A DNA stretch of 64,000 nt from Telmatactis stephensoni. Taxonomy: Eukaryota > Cnidaria > Anthozoa > Actiniaria > Isophelliidae. Positions 1-10,794 of this stretch are shown here, in pieces (position 1 is the first letter of the stretch; every line of letters begins with the position of its first letter). The DNA lies in assembly GCA_029948255.1 (NCBI GenBank), contig JALIZF010001877.1:1043340-1107339 (forward strand). The letters run 5' to 3'. The position numbers and the translations under genes were made by a program. A model generated the notes under the pieces. It made no database searches. It worked only from the letters and a program-made list of their open reading frames with translations, and was not told the DNA's origin.

Positions 1-867
1 GCATAACCTTTGTCGGCCAAAAGCACAACACCAGGTGGCATATCGTAGTTAGTTGCTGGCCCAATTCTCTCCATCATGTTATAATTTCCCGCATCGTTCA
101 TGGCTCCCAGAAAACCTGCCTGAAGAAAGACAATGTTTCCGCAATTATCAACGATTAGTTGAGTGTTCATCTAATGATAGTGACGATGGCCACTGTAAAA
201 TTCTGCTTGGTGTTCAGCTTGGGGACGGTAAATTTCATGGGGTGTGCCATCAATACATCCAACGGCATCGGGAAATGAGCGCCAATTCCCACGCATATTG
301 TTCCACTCGGCATTAGATGGCCAAGTTATCTGGTTGCGAAAAAACAGGAACAACTCTGTGGACTATAGCTGACACAGTTGAGGGACTGATATCAAAAATT
401 AATGCCAAAGTATCAATGCATGGGTATTTTCTTAACCAAAGCAGAGTTAGCAGTACCTTGTTCGTATGACTCAATTTGCTCATTCTCGATCTTTGTCGTA
501 TCCCTCCCCTTCTGTTTAACCTGGATAACTCCAAAGAGATCCTTGTAGTTATGTCTACTAGTGTTTCAGGTAACTCCCCAGTGTTTAGCCAGAACAGGAA
601 ACGCTGATTTTCTATAGCAACAAAGACATCTCTGCCCCTGAAGTCAAAGCCAAAAAATGAAGGGTCCAGACGTTGCATTATAGGTGCAAGGTAGTCGGTA
701 AGAGGAGGGTTTAGCATCGCTGCCAGTAAGAGCAAAACAGGTAATATTCGCTGAACAATGTCACAGAGTCTACGTGAACGACTAACGGGTGGTGGATTAA
801 GTGTGGAAAGTACATTTAAAACTAAACACGCTGTTTGAACTTGTCGTCGCAAAGTTCGTCTTGACAT
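1..867 (-). pseudogene. PIF/Harbinger (HARBI1-like) transposase, broken and cut by the window edge
   Basis: DDE transposase that would excise and reinsert the element. Read on the minus strand from a Met near 867 (another lies at 903). The N-terminal part has a helix-turn-helix-like stretch (SHTNKVLLTLLWLRKYP, then DISPSTVSAIVHRVV). The catalytic part shows FPDAVGCIDGTPHEI with the first Asp, an FYSGHRHYH box and LLADKGYA with the second Asp. The third acidic residue lies beyond position 1. Two breaks are visible: a frameshift near 330-350, where VVPVF runs out and the other frame continues with FRNQITWPSNAEWN, and an in-frame TAG just after GHRHYH (about 172). The copy is therefore probably dead. 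It is divergent from the ORF at 1186, the usual two-gene Harbinger arrangement. Family call is firm. Confidence 0.85.
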
Positions 868-1185
868 GATTAATGAAGTAGGGAAGTCAGACCGTGTCAG
901 CACATTGGCAAAAATATGTAAGGCAAGTTTGGGGAGGAGATTTTTATTCTAATCATCATTATTTTCCTTTGTTTATATATAGAATAGAAAAGTGTAAATA
1001 TGCCCATGTAACTTTCAGAAGGAGGTTTCCTGTCATCTTTGTAAAGTATATGATTATAAACAATAAAGTGTCATTATTAAGCAGTGTTAAAAGAATTTCA
1101 AAATGACGTAATCTAACGTGCTATAAAGCAGACCACATCGTACCATTCAGAGCCATTCAGTAGTCAAACTGTTAAAGTGTACGTC
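868..1185. promoter_or_regulatory. Divergent intergenic region of the Harbinger element with TATA box
   Basis: The spacer separates the minus-strand transposase from the plus-strand accessory ORF, so it probably carries both promoters. A TATAAA lies at 1122-1127, about 60 bases before the plus-strand ATG at 1186. An AT-rich tract near 970-985 could serve the other direction. Promoter function is inferred from position and motif only. Confidence 0.4.
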
Positions 1186-1949
1186 ATGGCTCATTTTTGG
1201 AGACCGGATGACTTTGACCAGCTAAACGATGCTGGTTTGCAAGGTATATTGGATAAATCTGTAAGTGATGGCAGCCCATTTAATTTCAGTGTTTAACATT
1301 AATTATATTTTCAGTAAAGTCCCTCGCACAACCATCAAAAAAGAGACAACACTACCAAATAACGCGGGAAGAAGAGAGGCTGGTCATGGAGGCTTACCAA
1401 GCTTGCACGGGCTGGGATGAAATTCTTGGTTACATAAAATCACGTGTTGGGAGTTTGCAAGGAAATAAAGAAAAGACCATAGAATACTACGAGAAAGCAG
1501 ACAGGAAATCGGCAATCAAACGGATAAAGAGGATCGTGAACCAAGAACGCAAACGAGCACAAGTAGCAGCGCCAAACCAGTCCACAAGCATGCACTCGAC
1601 AATTAACAAGAAAGAGATGCGGTATGCTAAGAAGGCAACTCCAGAGGAACGAAGAGAGAAGTTTACATACGCTTCCAACTTGAGTAGCAGCATGGAGGAT
1701 GAAAATGGTCCTTCAGAGGAACAAGCTGAAGCGAACACCAGTAGGCCAGGGAATGCGGGAAGCCCCACTCCACATGCAGCCCATAGCAACGTAGAAGACA
1801 AAGAGAAAGGACGGAAAAGACGGCGCAAACGGAGAGAAGGAGAACAGGGAGCTTATGAAGCACATACACAGATGTGCCAAAAGGCTCTCACAATGATGGG
1901 TAAAATTGAAGCCCTGATAACCAAATTAGACAGCTCTGGTTCTGATTAG
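1186..1949 (+). CDS. Harbinger accessory DNA-binding protein (Myb/SANT-like ORF), two exons
   Basis: PIF/Harbinger elements encode a second protein that binds the element ends and helps import the transposase. Exon 1 is 1186-1260 (starts MAHFWRPDDFDQLNDAG), followed by a GT donor at 1261. Exon 2 is best joined from 1320 after the AG at 1318-1319, giving an open frame to the TAG at 1947-1949, about 235 residues. The N-terminal half is helical and basic (ITREEERLVMEAYQACTGWD, then repeated Lys/Arg to about residue 100). The C-terminal half is acidic and polar with an RKRRRKRR nuclear-localisation-like cluster and a helical tail. The stop codon lies inside the inverted repeat starting at 1947. 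Exact domain family not proven; the role is inferred from context. Confidence 0.6.
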
Positions 1950-2102
1950 AGTGGTTTCATAAAGCTGTGAAATACACTTCAGCGTATTACACTTTATCAC
2001 AATTTAATGCTCACGTTTTTTGTGTGTGTTTTCGGTGTATTACACATTATTACACTTTAGTTATTAATTACTTTATTTTATGGGTTTATGAAAACCACTC
2101 TA
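1947..2102. repeat. 156-bp hairpin MITE, TIR TAGAGTGGTTTTCATAAA
   Basis: Left end TAGAGTGGTTTCATAAA (1947-1963) is the reverse complement, with one gap, of TTTATGAAAACCACTCTA (2085-2102). The interior is AT-rich with repeated TATTACAC. The left TIR overlaps the stop codon of the Harbinger accessory ORF, so this may be the element's own terminus or a MITE of the same family. Confidence 0.75.
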
Positions 2103-2115
2103 GCCAAAATTATTA

Positions 2116-2260
2116 TAGAGTAATTTTCATCGGACTGTGAAATAGTTACTAAGCTAATACACACTAGTAGACCCTAATTCCATTGTTTCCTTTTGTTGAA
2201 TTTCGACTACTATGCAGTAATAGCTAGTTCTTATTTCACAGTCCGATGAAAATCACTCTA
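2116..2260. repeat. 145-bp hairpin MITE with 29-bp TIR
   Basis: The left arm (2116-2144) begins TAGAGTAATTTTCATCGG and continues ACTGTGAAATA. The right arm (2232-2260) is its reverse complement with one mismatch. It starts with the same TAGAGT as the neighbouring hairpin and the inner repeat at 17135. Best read as a Harbinger-derived MITE. Confidence 0.8.
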
Positions 2261-4347
2261 TTTGGATGAAAATTGTGAAGCTGCAGATGTTGTAAAGGAT
2301 CAGTGAACGAGATCAATTTGTAGACTATTGAACTAAGCCACTAAATAATAATAAAATAGATTAAGTGAAGCAAAACGTTTTTGTGTGGTTATTTTGGATA
2401 TTAGCATAGATAGAAGGTGTCAGTCACTAATAGTGGCTCATTATCATATGGATTTGGCTTATGTGAAACATGTCTATTAGACAATTACTTCTTCATTCAT
2501 TGGCCATCAAAAATGGTAATATTTTTTCTTTTTCATTTTGGCAGGAATTTCTTTTTAAGAAAATGTCCCAGCAGATTTTCTTTTGCTATTCTAATGGTCC
2601 GTTTCTAATAACTGCTCAAATTGACTGACTGACAAGGTAAACGCCTACTCACTGCAGGGAACTACTTATTGGTAGTGTGAACCCCTAGTCTTCCTTTCAA
2701 CTACGCTTCTCTTCAAGAAAGGTGACTTGGCTAAGTGCTGCAGATATACCTCACTTTATGCTGTTTTGTTTAGCTCGTTTCGATTCGTATTTTGATCAGT
2801 TTGTTGATTACTGTCTGTTTTAGTTTATCTTAAGTTATCACTGTTTTGAAATCGATATAAGCTCTCTGGAATGACTGATGTCCAGTCTAAAGAAACACTA
2901 GAGGTATGTTGACGGTATTGATATAGTTGCCTGTTTTACTAGTCAGTTTGTCGGCAGCTGGATGAAATCATCGAATGAAATACTGACTAAGACTCTGATA
3001 ATAGGGGCGACCCAATTTTTCTGTTCGAGACGGAAATACTTTCCTCTTGAAAGAAGATGTTGAGCATGAGTTTGGCGATTGTAAGAATTAATTTACTAAC
3101 TCACTTCCAAAATTTAATGATTTTTCTCTATTACAGGGTAGGGAAGGCCTGTCCGCAAGCCATTTTTATTTGCCTTGTCACCTTTCAGAATCTAGACGGT
3201 GAATGTGATTGGCCCGCGAAATGTCTTTATCTGCAACAATCGTTGAAGCGATGTGTTTTTTTCACTTGTCAACGACTGAAACTATTCAAAAGACTCTTGT
3301 AAAGAATTCAATTTACTTTAAAACAACAAGCATTTTAAATCCTTGGAGGTTTTTTATCAAATAGTGAGAACAGAATACTAAATAATAGGTAATAGCAGTT
3401 GAGGTAATGAAATCTAGATCGATTGACGCAATGTATTATAATATTTGAATATTTTCTTGACTGATACGTGACATTTTATCACTTCCTGTTGACTCTGATT
3501 GGTCAAACATGACATTGATATGGAACAGAGTACACTATCTGATACTGGCAGTAGGCGGAGGCGGAGGGGTAGGCCAAAAAGTAGGGTTTGGAGGCAGGCC
3601 CTCTCTCTCCTCCTCTTCCCTTACCCCTAGTCCCTTAGAGGGCCTACTAAAAGGACTTTTATACTTATAACTCTTGCCTGTGTGGCTGTCGGTTAAGAGA
3701 TTTGGGAGGGGATAGCTCCTGTCCGAAGACTAGTTTCGCTAGTCTCCTTCGCAGCCGTTTTTAGTGTCATCATGCAGGGCGATTACTGCTGAGAATAGAA
3801 GACGAGAAATCTGATTGGCCGATAATTGATCATGTGGATCCGGTGTATCTGTATGTGTTGACAGCAGTAAATATAATGGAAATCGCTACAGAAAATAGAA
3901 AATCCCACTACATTAGACTATAATGTTTAGCAATTTTGTCAACCTACTTCAGGAAACTAAGCTTTGACGCCATGGAACATTTACTATCTAAACCGCACAT
4001 CCTTTGTCTAGCTTGAACTGGCAAATAGAAATAACCTCGTCACCCTTCGATGATCCAAGCTCCAAATTCATCAAAACTAGATATTTTCTTTTTGTCAGTC
4101 ATCAACTCAGTATTTTCGCACAGGGTTTCGATTTTTTTGCACCAGTAATTTCCTCCTCTTTTAGTCACCAGGGCCAGGTGTCTGGGTTGGGTAGGTGCAC
4201 AGGAAATGGAAATACAATTCGTCATATAACAACCCAAATACATTCTACTTTTTTCAGGACTTTTGTCTTACCCTCAAGTGCGTTTGACAGCAGGGCGAAG
4301 TTTGTCCAGTTGTTAAGAACCAGATTTGGAGGGGGGCATTCACGCTT
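2261..4347. other. No recognisable gene
   Basis: Apart from short ORFs with no recognisable motif I see only a purine/pyrimidine-biased stretch at 3550-3640 (GGCGGAGGCGGAGG followed by CTCTCTCTCCTCCTC) and AT-rich sequence. Nothing here supports a coding call. Confidence 0.5.
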
Positions 4348-4372
4348 GGGGGGGGGGGGGGGGGGGGGGGGG
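4348..4372. repeat. Poly-G run of 25
   Basis: Uninterrupted G homopolymer on the plus strand. Its length is unreliable in most sequencing methods. It could form G-quadruplex DNA. Confidence 0.95.
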
Positions 4373-4932
4373 CAATAAGTCACCATGACTTATGGTCCTA
4401 TTACACATACCTTAAAGAAGACCTCAAAGATGGAAATGGGAGCCAATTTTTTGCAGCCCACCATATGGGGCACCAATCGCATAACTATTGGTTTCTTTCT
4501 CGAGAGGTAATTAGTATAGGATATCGCACGATCTAGAGTACAATTCGGAATTAATAGGTACGAGTAATGTTTTGAAAGTTCCAATGGGCAGGGTGTGATG
4601 TCAAAATCACATCCTCTTTTTGGCTCTGGAGGAGACCAAACATGCAGTGGTAAATCATTGTCAGTATATATGATTGATCACACTATGGAATCTACAGAAA
4701 ATTTAGAGTTTATTCCTTTTTACACATTTTTTTATTTGTCATTGCCCAGCCTGGCTATGTTTTATAGAATTCAAAGAAACAAAGTATGAACATGCACTTC
4801 AAACCTGCATACATGGTTACTAGATATATGTGGATCAATAATGCTCAATGTGTAAAAGCACTGGCATTACAATGCATTGTACTGTTTTATGTAATTATAG
4901 AGATCTCTTCACCATTTTAATCTAATTTGCAG

Positions 4933-5080
4933 GAAGGTGCTAGGGAGAGTGCTACAAAGCAGCACTCTTACCTGCATGGTGATGACCCTATCATGAACAC
5001 AAGTCTTGGGGAATTCATATCGACTGTTTCATATCAGTTGGAAATTTGCTATTCAGTTCCAATTCCAAGGAATGTGAAAG
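4933..5080 (+). CDS. Exon-like open segment, product unknown
   Basis: A 148-base open segment is framed by a good acceptor (TCTAATTTGCAG) and a GTAAAT donor. It reads EGARESATKQHSYLHGDD at its start and ends near YSVPIPRNVK. Codon use looks coding, and all 49 codons are open. I do not recognise the family and found no clear partner exons nearby. It may be an isolated exon of a host gene or of a decayed element. Confidence 0.35.
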
Positions 5081-5184
5081 GTAAATAATTGATTCTAAGG
5101 CTCTAAGATTCTAATGGCGTTCACATTCTAAACAATCTGCTACTGGGGGTGTGAATATCTCAACTTCTACCTTGTCATCAGTAT

Positions 5185-5526
5185 CTACATCTCTTTGAAG
5201 GTTCTCCAAAGCTCGCATAAGTGAAATAAATACATCATCTTGTACACCAGTATCATTAGTCCAGTAATTACTTTAAGTCTAACATCCTTGCTGAGCGCCT
5301 TTGGGATGGAGCTGGACAAACGCATTATACGCTGAACACTTAAGTAACCAAACTTAAGTACAAAAACGCCAAGTAATTCGTCTTCCGTGAATTCGGCTGC
5401 AACAATATCTTCAATCAAAGATCTTTTGAGATGCCAAATGCTTTCTGAAATCTGCGATTTCGCTTGCTTTCGATCTTGAGCCCCTTTCAAACGTTTTAAA
5501 AAGGAAGCCATGTTAGTTCCGTTCAC
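5185..5526 (-). CDS. Unknown 113-residue ORF
   Basis: Open minus-strand frame; the better start is probably the second Met (MASFLKRLKGAQDRKQ, at about 5511). The protein is amphipathic and largely helical, with a basic N-terminus and a middle section reading LIEDIVAAEFTEDELLGVFV. There is no signal peptide and no known motif. It could be a single-exon host gene or a repeat-family ORF. No function can be assigned. Confidence 0.35.
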   Translation of the reverse strand: MNGTNMASFLKRLKGAQDRKQAKSQISESIWHLKRSLIEDIVAAEFTEDELLGVFVLKFGYLSVQRIMRLSSSIPKALSKDVRLKVITGLMILVYKMMYLFHLCELWRTFKEM

Positions 5527-5655
5527 AAGTCAGGTTGTCATATGGTCACAATGGTTTGTACACGTTTGTCAGAATGTGGTAACCTGATGATAATCTGATA
5601 ACAAATTGCTCACCCTAAAACACAACTCATATACGTTTGTACACCAACAAGATGA

Positions 5656-6002
5656 ATTTGGCAATTTCTAAAGGCTGTAGGTCGGGTTGTCCTATTCCTA
5701 TCACGCAGTCACTAAAGATTGAGCACTGGCTCTTCCTCAAATCATGGAAAGGCATTCTTCCGTGACGGTAGGAACGCCATCTTCAGTTTAAGCTGTATAC
5801 AGACGTGTCTTCATTTCCTTGGGCTAGTATTCTGAACCCCTCTCGGATTGCCATCACAGCTTCTGAGTACTGGCCTGATGCAGTCTACCCATCCAGCACT
5901 GTTGTAAAAGAAACTTTGGCTCTTGCCAACGCCTTGGGCGCCTTTTGTGATACAATTGCCAATTCAAGAGGGTTAAAAAAACATGGCTTCACTTTCACAA
6001 GG
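5656..6002 (+). pseudogene. DIRS-like retroelement RNase H fragment
   Basis: One plus frame reads EHWLFLKSWKGILP, stops, then ERHLQFKLYTDVSSFPWASI, followed by KETLALANALGAFCDTIAN. This matches the layout of the RT-to-RNase H linker and RNase H start in YR-type retroelements (W-FL-W, then TD-S-W, then an E-A-L helix). A TGA and a TAG interrupt it around 5764-5772. The fragment at 20390-21330 has the same layout. Only the RNase H start remains; flanks are not recognisable. Confidence 0.5.
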
Positions 6003-6712
6003 AACATTGGTCAGCTGTCGTCTTTTCATTTTATCGCAGTTCGTTGTTGTTGTTGTTTGGTATATTTTGGAGTGGTGAAAACCACAAAGTGGCTGTGTTT
6101 GTTTGTTTGTTTGTTATTTTGCTGTTTGTTTTTTGACAAAACATATACTTTGATTGACTTCCATTGTCATTCAGGAGGAAGGACTTCCAGAATTTTTAAT
6201 TCATGGCAAAGATCAACCAGGTTTTGAAGAAATTCATTAAATGCATTATTGTCATGGATATAAAACTAAATTGATAATTGTATATATACTGAACACTCAC
6301 TCCATTCAGATAGATAAGTTCTTTATTAAATAAAACACTTTGCAGTCATACAACTGAATTACGTGTTTGAAGGGAAAAGTATAGATATATAGGCATATAA
6401 AATGAAAATGTAATATAGGATATGACATGGATTTGTAATAAGCCCCTCCTTCCATTCCATTTTTTCCAGCATTTCAATTTACATTTTCAAAAAAAAACCT
6501 CTTTTAATTATCATTTATTGAGATTTTGTTACTTTGATAACAATTTGAAATGCCTCAAACAGTGAACAAGTATTTTAGTAATGTCAAAAGTCAAAAAGTG
6601 TTTTAAAAAATCTACAAGAATATCGCCTTTCATTGTGGGACTATTTTTGGGTATCTACAGAACTTAAAATAGATAATAGCTAAGCATGGAAATGCAATGG
6701 TCACTTTCCAAG
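6003..6712. other. No recognisable gene
   Basis: AT-rich sequence with short repeats of GTTTGTTT near 6100. The open frame runs on from the fragment above without recognisable motifs. Nothing else seen. Confidence 0.4.
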
Positions 6713-7604
6713 CAGGGTTCGTACAGCTTTTGTAATATAAAATTCAAGGACTTTTCAAGGACTTTTCAAGGATAAATATCCAATTTTCAAGGATACAGCA
6801 AACAACAGCAAACAAACAGAAAAATAGTTACTTTTTTGTCTTACCATATGTAACTAGTTTTTATCAGAAAATTACAGGCAACATTGTCAAAGAGCCTTCT
6901 CCTTTTGGCAAAGATTATCCTCAACTCAACCTCAATTAATTTCTTAGATTTTTCTTTGGTAGCTCTTATTAAGGCATTTCCCTTTGTCACATGACTTGTA
7001 TCGCCAGTTGTTTCGGCCTTTTCACGGTAAAAATCTGCAGACTTTAAGCGAATCAATATCTTGTGAGACTTCAGAACACTCTCACCCATCACTCCAATGT
7101 CGATGACTTTGTTACAAGAACTTCAAAAAGCTTTTCTGGCATTCACTTTTACTTGTCTCACCCAACTGAAATTGTTTTCCCATTTGCAATTGAATAGGCA
7201 CTAATTTTTGCTCATTGTCAAAAGTAATTATTTGTTTTACAACACCTCAAAACAACATGCTTCGATGAACTTCAAACTCGATTGCTCTGACTAGTACCTA
7301 TTCTCCCCTCGTCAACCTATGCATGAAAACGAGGTAAGATCCGCCATATTGGATTCAAACAAAAACAGGCAGCCGAAATCAACTAAACAGAGAAATCCAG
7401 AGAAATTACATTAATGGATTGCCTTTTTGAAATTTTGGCCCAAAAACACTATATTACATTGATTCAGACCAATTCAAGGACTAAATTAACATTTTCAAGG
7501 ACTTTTGCTCAAAATTCAAGGACTTTTCAAGGAAAATTTGAATTCAAGGACTTTTCAAGACAAACCCCCAAATTCAAGGACTTTTCAAGACTGTACAAAC
7601 CCTG
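6713..7604. mobile_element. hAT-like DNA transposon remnant with TIR CAGGGTTYGTACAG and subterminal repeats
   Basis: The left end is CAGGGTTCGTACAG (6713-6726); the right end CTGTACAAACCCTG (7591-7604) is its inverted copy with one mismatch. Just inside both ends is a tandem motif AAGGACTTTTCAAGG, twice on the left and at least four times on the right. CAGGG-type ends and subterminal repeats fit hAT elements. I see no clean 8-bp target duplication, so the insertion is old or the ends are slightly misplaced. Confidence 0.65.
6841..7092 (-). pseudogene. Fragment of an element-encoded protein inside the hAT-like repeat
   Basis: The minus frame reads MGESVLKSHKILIRLK, then GNALIRATKEKSKKLIEVE. 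The LKSH pattern recalls the BED-type zinc-finger exon of hAT-like proteins (a 'ALKSHAKGKKH'-like box), and the second part is a helical Lys/Glu-rich linker. Too short and diverged for a firm call. Confidence 0.3.
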
Positions 7605-7807
7605 TCCACGATACAGTTGAATGACTTTGTTCTAGTCAATGCCTCATTCTCATTCTACTTGCCATTTCAATATTTTGCCATGGTGCAAATTTTAGGCTTA
7701 CTGGACTTAATCAACTGTATTTTGGGAAACGGCAATTGTACTGATGATTATGTCTAGCTAAAAAGGAAGGAAAGTCACCGAGTTTGTATAATTTTGTTCT
7801 ATTCTAA

Positions 7808-7954
7808 GGGAGAGGTGTGTTCACAACCAAAAAGTTTGCAAAGGAAGATTTCCTTCTTGAATAAAAAGGGGAACTTGTCTTTGAGGATGAGGGGTATCGC
7901 AGAGAAGAAATCTATAAGCCAGGACTACGAAGCATTCTGAATTCTGTGTTCTGG
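7808..7954 (+). pseudogene. SET domain pseudogene (KMT5A-like), N-terminal block
   Basis: The frame from 7808 reads GRGVFTTKKFAKEDFLLE, a TAA stop at 7862-7864, then KGELVFEDEGYRREEIY. This is the start of a SET methyltransferase domain, with the GRGVF turn and an 'EYKGEL'-type strand in which the Tyr codon has become TAA. It pairs with the block at 8478-8718. KMT5A/SETD8-like copies methylate histone lysine; this one cannot be translated whole. Confidence 0.7.
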
Positions 7955-8477
7955 ATAATACTTCCCACAATTATTCTTCATGATAATAATTCCTGTCAAA
8001 GGTACTGGCGTAGGGAAGCTTGTCTGTTCAGCCAATCAGCAATCTAGTTCAGTTTTTGAATTAAACTTATTGAAGCAGCTTTTTGATTGGCCTGTTGACT
8101 TAATAGAAAGCATTTGGATCTGCCAGAGGTTTGTAGAGCCTTGCTTGCTGGCCTCGATAATGATACTGCGACACCAGGGTAACATCGTTTGAACTACTAG
8201 ATTAAGTTAATGGAGTTTTTGTTCTCTCTTTGATGCCTTCCGCTCAAGAAGTCAATGCCATTGCTAATAGTGTTTATAAAGACTACACTGACCAGGTTGG
8301 AAGCTAATTATAATCTAACACTGGTAAAGAAGTAACACAAATAAGTTCCATTAGAGTAAATGATCTTATCCCTGTGAACATTTTACAATTCAGGCCAAGG
8401 CTATGATCAAACCATAATGACAATATTCAGTTTTAAAAACACAATGTTAATTTCAATTCTTTAAAATCTTAAGCGCT
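7955..8477. other. Spacer or intron between the two SET blocks
   Basis: About 520 bases without recognisable coding sequence. It could be an old intron or an insertion. No clear GT-AG pair could be fixed. Confidence 0.35.
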
Positions 8478-8718
8478 GATGCAACATTCACCGATGGACT
8501 GGGAAGAATGGTAAACGATGAACCAACAAAGAAAGCCAATTGTGTGATGCAAAAGATTAAAGGAGGAACAAAAATTTATCTTGCTGTGTGCACTTAGAGA
8601 TATTGAAAAAGGGGAAGAGTTACAATATGACTATGGTGTTAAAGGTCTTCCCTGGCGCAAGCAAAAAGATATTGCAATCCTATTGCAAAATATACCTTTG
8701 TGTCACTTGGCAAAATGA
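8478..8718 (+). pseudogene. SET domain pseudogene (KMT5A-like), C-terminal block
   Basis: The first frame reads DATFTDGLGRMVNDEPTKKA then NCVMQKIKGG, matching the post-'NHS' cofactor-binding segment. After a one-base shift in the A run near 8568 the frame continues LCALRDIEKGEELQYDYG and ends VKGLPWRKQK before a TGA at 8716. GEEL-YDYG is the hallmark SET motif that closes the active site. The frameshift and the upstream stop make this a pseudogene. KMT5A-like SET domains are often spread on transposons in aquatic animals; here no carrier is visible. Confidence 0.75.
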
Positions 8719-10270
8719 AGCAGCATATTATGTTTTTGTTTCAATGTATAGGGCACATTAAAGATGGGGAGGGGGAGGGGGCTTTGCTGAAACTGTTATT
8801 TACAGCCCGTACCTTATGCCTAGTATACATCTATGCCCTATGAGCTCAAACAATGACATCCCGTTTGCTGTCCTCTTTTGGATGTATCCGTGAATCAGGC
8901 TGACAAGAACTCTCTATCTGCACACACATTGCAAACTGGTATGTATATCCTGCTCAGTGCCTATCAGTTCTCAAGCAGTGTCTTCAAGCCTCCATATGAA
9001 AATGCATATTTTTGTTACAGTGCGTACTTACTACATTTACCTTAAAATAATGTCAAAAATATAAAAATATTGAAGAGTTGGGAGACTTTGCGGAAATTCA
9101 GCCAGCTTGTGGTGTCTTTCCTAAAACCCATGTCTTTAATACCGTTTTTAACTTGTAGATTGAAAATCCCCGAGTTATAGTGAGGGGTCGAAATATGCAA
9201 ATGTATCACTCACTCGAACACTGTTAAACTAAGTTACTGCGCATGCTCACATGATTGAAAGCAGGCCGAAAGTAACGAGGGCTCTGGTTACACAGCAACT
9301 ATCATGCTCTAGCTCTTGTTCATTACTGGACTCCCATGTTATTCAAATCACGATGCATCAGGATTGTATTCGAAACTTGCTTTGGAATTGAACGATCTAA
9401 GAGGCATCTTCTGTAAACAAGGTCTGTATTGAATTATTATCGGAGTTTAAATCATGGAGCATTCAAGATGATCAGATGATGGACACGAGAACTTCTCTCA
9501 TGATTAAGATCCTGCCTAGAGATTCATTGACTTACCTCATGCTTACACTTCGCTAAGATTGGATGTGTCGGAATTTAGGGAAAAATGCTGATAGTTAATT
9601 TCTTATTCCTTGCCACATTTTGTATTGTGCTACTCTGCTTGGAATAACTTTCATCGCATCTCCGTGAGCTGTTCCATACTCGGACGTGAAAACCTTTCTG
9701 GGTGGACTTTGAAGGTCGAGTCAAGCAACAAGTCCAAAATCAAAGTCATCCAAGCTTTTAGTGTTTGTACTTTATCAGCAAGTAAATGTTAAAATAAAAA
9801 GCAAACGAAAATATTTTGAGTACGAACTGCCACCTCAAACAGCCTGAAATTGGCAGTGAGTCGAGCCGCTAGTTTGTGTTTGTACTCTATCAGCACAAGG
9901 GAGAGTTTTGAGAGCAATTTGACTCGACTTTTCTTTATATCATTAATATTTGATCAAAATGCAAACGTTTCATTTTATTCACCGTGACCTTTGAGGAGTA
10001 AGCTGTAGGCAAAACTTGTATAACACACTGACGTTTTGAAAATCTAGTGTAATTAATTAACACTTTGAGATGCATATTGTAAAAAAGAATACCTTAGATA
10101 CTAATAAAATGAGAGATTTATACACATTTTATGTAATGGAATTGTATTTATCAATTCGTTTAATCTAAAGCATCGAATACAGCAGACAATGCAGCTTTGA
10201 CCACGTGAGTCTGATCTAACATCACACAATACAGGAAATCAATTTTGACATTTTTTCACTCGCCACTAGA
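8719..10270. other. No recognisable gene
   Basis: AT-rich sequence with short ORFs lacking known motifs. A G-rich patch lies near 8767. No repeats with clear ends were found by eye. Confidence 0.4.
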
Positions 10271-10343
10271 GCCTTCCATAGCTCAGTGGTTAGAGCATCG
10301 GACCGGCAATCCAAAGGTCGTGGGTTCGATCCCAGCTGGGGGC
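10271..10343 (+). repeat. tRNA-derived SINE head
   Basis: A 73-base tRNA-like segment with a clear A box (TAGCTCAGTGGTTAGAG, 10279-10295) and B box (GGTTCGATCCC, 10323-10333), spaced as in a tRNA. The acceptor arms GCCTTCC and TGGGGGC pair mostly through G-U. The anticodon loop CCGGCAA lacks the universal T33 and the anticodon stem has a mismatch, so a SINE is more likely than a working tRNA. A short hairpin (TCGG-T7-CCGA) follows directly. The SINE body may extend to about 10660 but I cannot fix the end. Confidence 0.7.
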
Positions 10344-10762
10344 TCGGATTTTTTTCCGAGTCTTTATTTACACTCGATGAAGCAAACACATTTCTAACAT
10401 TATTCCGAGTACAATTTCCATTCATTTTTTCACATATTTTTTTCGGAGAATTGTTGCAGCTCTTTAGGGGATATTCGTGGTTGGTAATCATCTTTTTCTT
10501 GGAATAAATATTGTATATTCGTCTTAACAGTTTGACAATAAACACGCGTTTTGCCTCATGCATGTCCGAATGAATGAATTTGTAAACCTTGTATTGGAAG
10601 TGTCGAGGATTCCTCCAGCTATTTGTGTTTGATATAAAAAGAATAAACACACTTGTCAAAAAAATTCTTTCGCCATCTTAATGGGTCTTGTGTTCAACTA
10701 AAATATACACTTTTGTAACAATCCTTAAAAGATGTGTGATTTCTCAAGATGTTGCCATTTTT

Positions 10763-10794
10763 GTAGCTACAGCCTCGTTTCGAGGCGTAGCTAC
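10763..10794. repeat. Short near-perfect hairpin
   Basis: GTAGCTAC-A-GCCTCG-TTT-CGAGGC-G-TAGCTAC forms a 32-base palindrome with a three-base loop. It could be the tip of a foldback element or a chance cruciform; its use is unknown. Confidence 0.6.

Noticed and set aside
1487..1869. Minus-strand ORFs opposite the Harbinger accessory gene
   Set aside because: Antisense shadows of a well-supported plus-strand coding frame.
10271..10343. Functional tRNA gene
   Set aside because: A and B boxes are good, but position 33 is C rather than T and the anticodon and T stems have mismatches. It fits a SINE head better.
10222..10659. 145-residue minus-strand ORF
   Set aside because: Runs across the SINE head on the opposite strand; GSNPRPLDCRSDALTTELWK is the usual antisense reading of such a tRNA-like segment.
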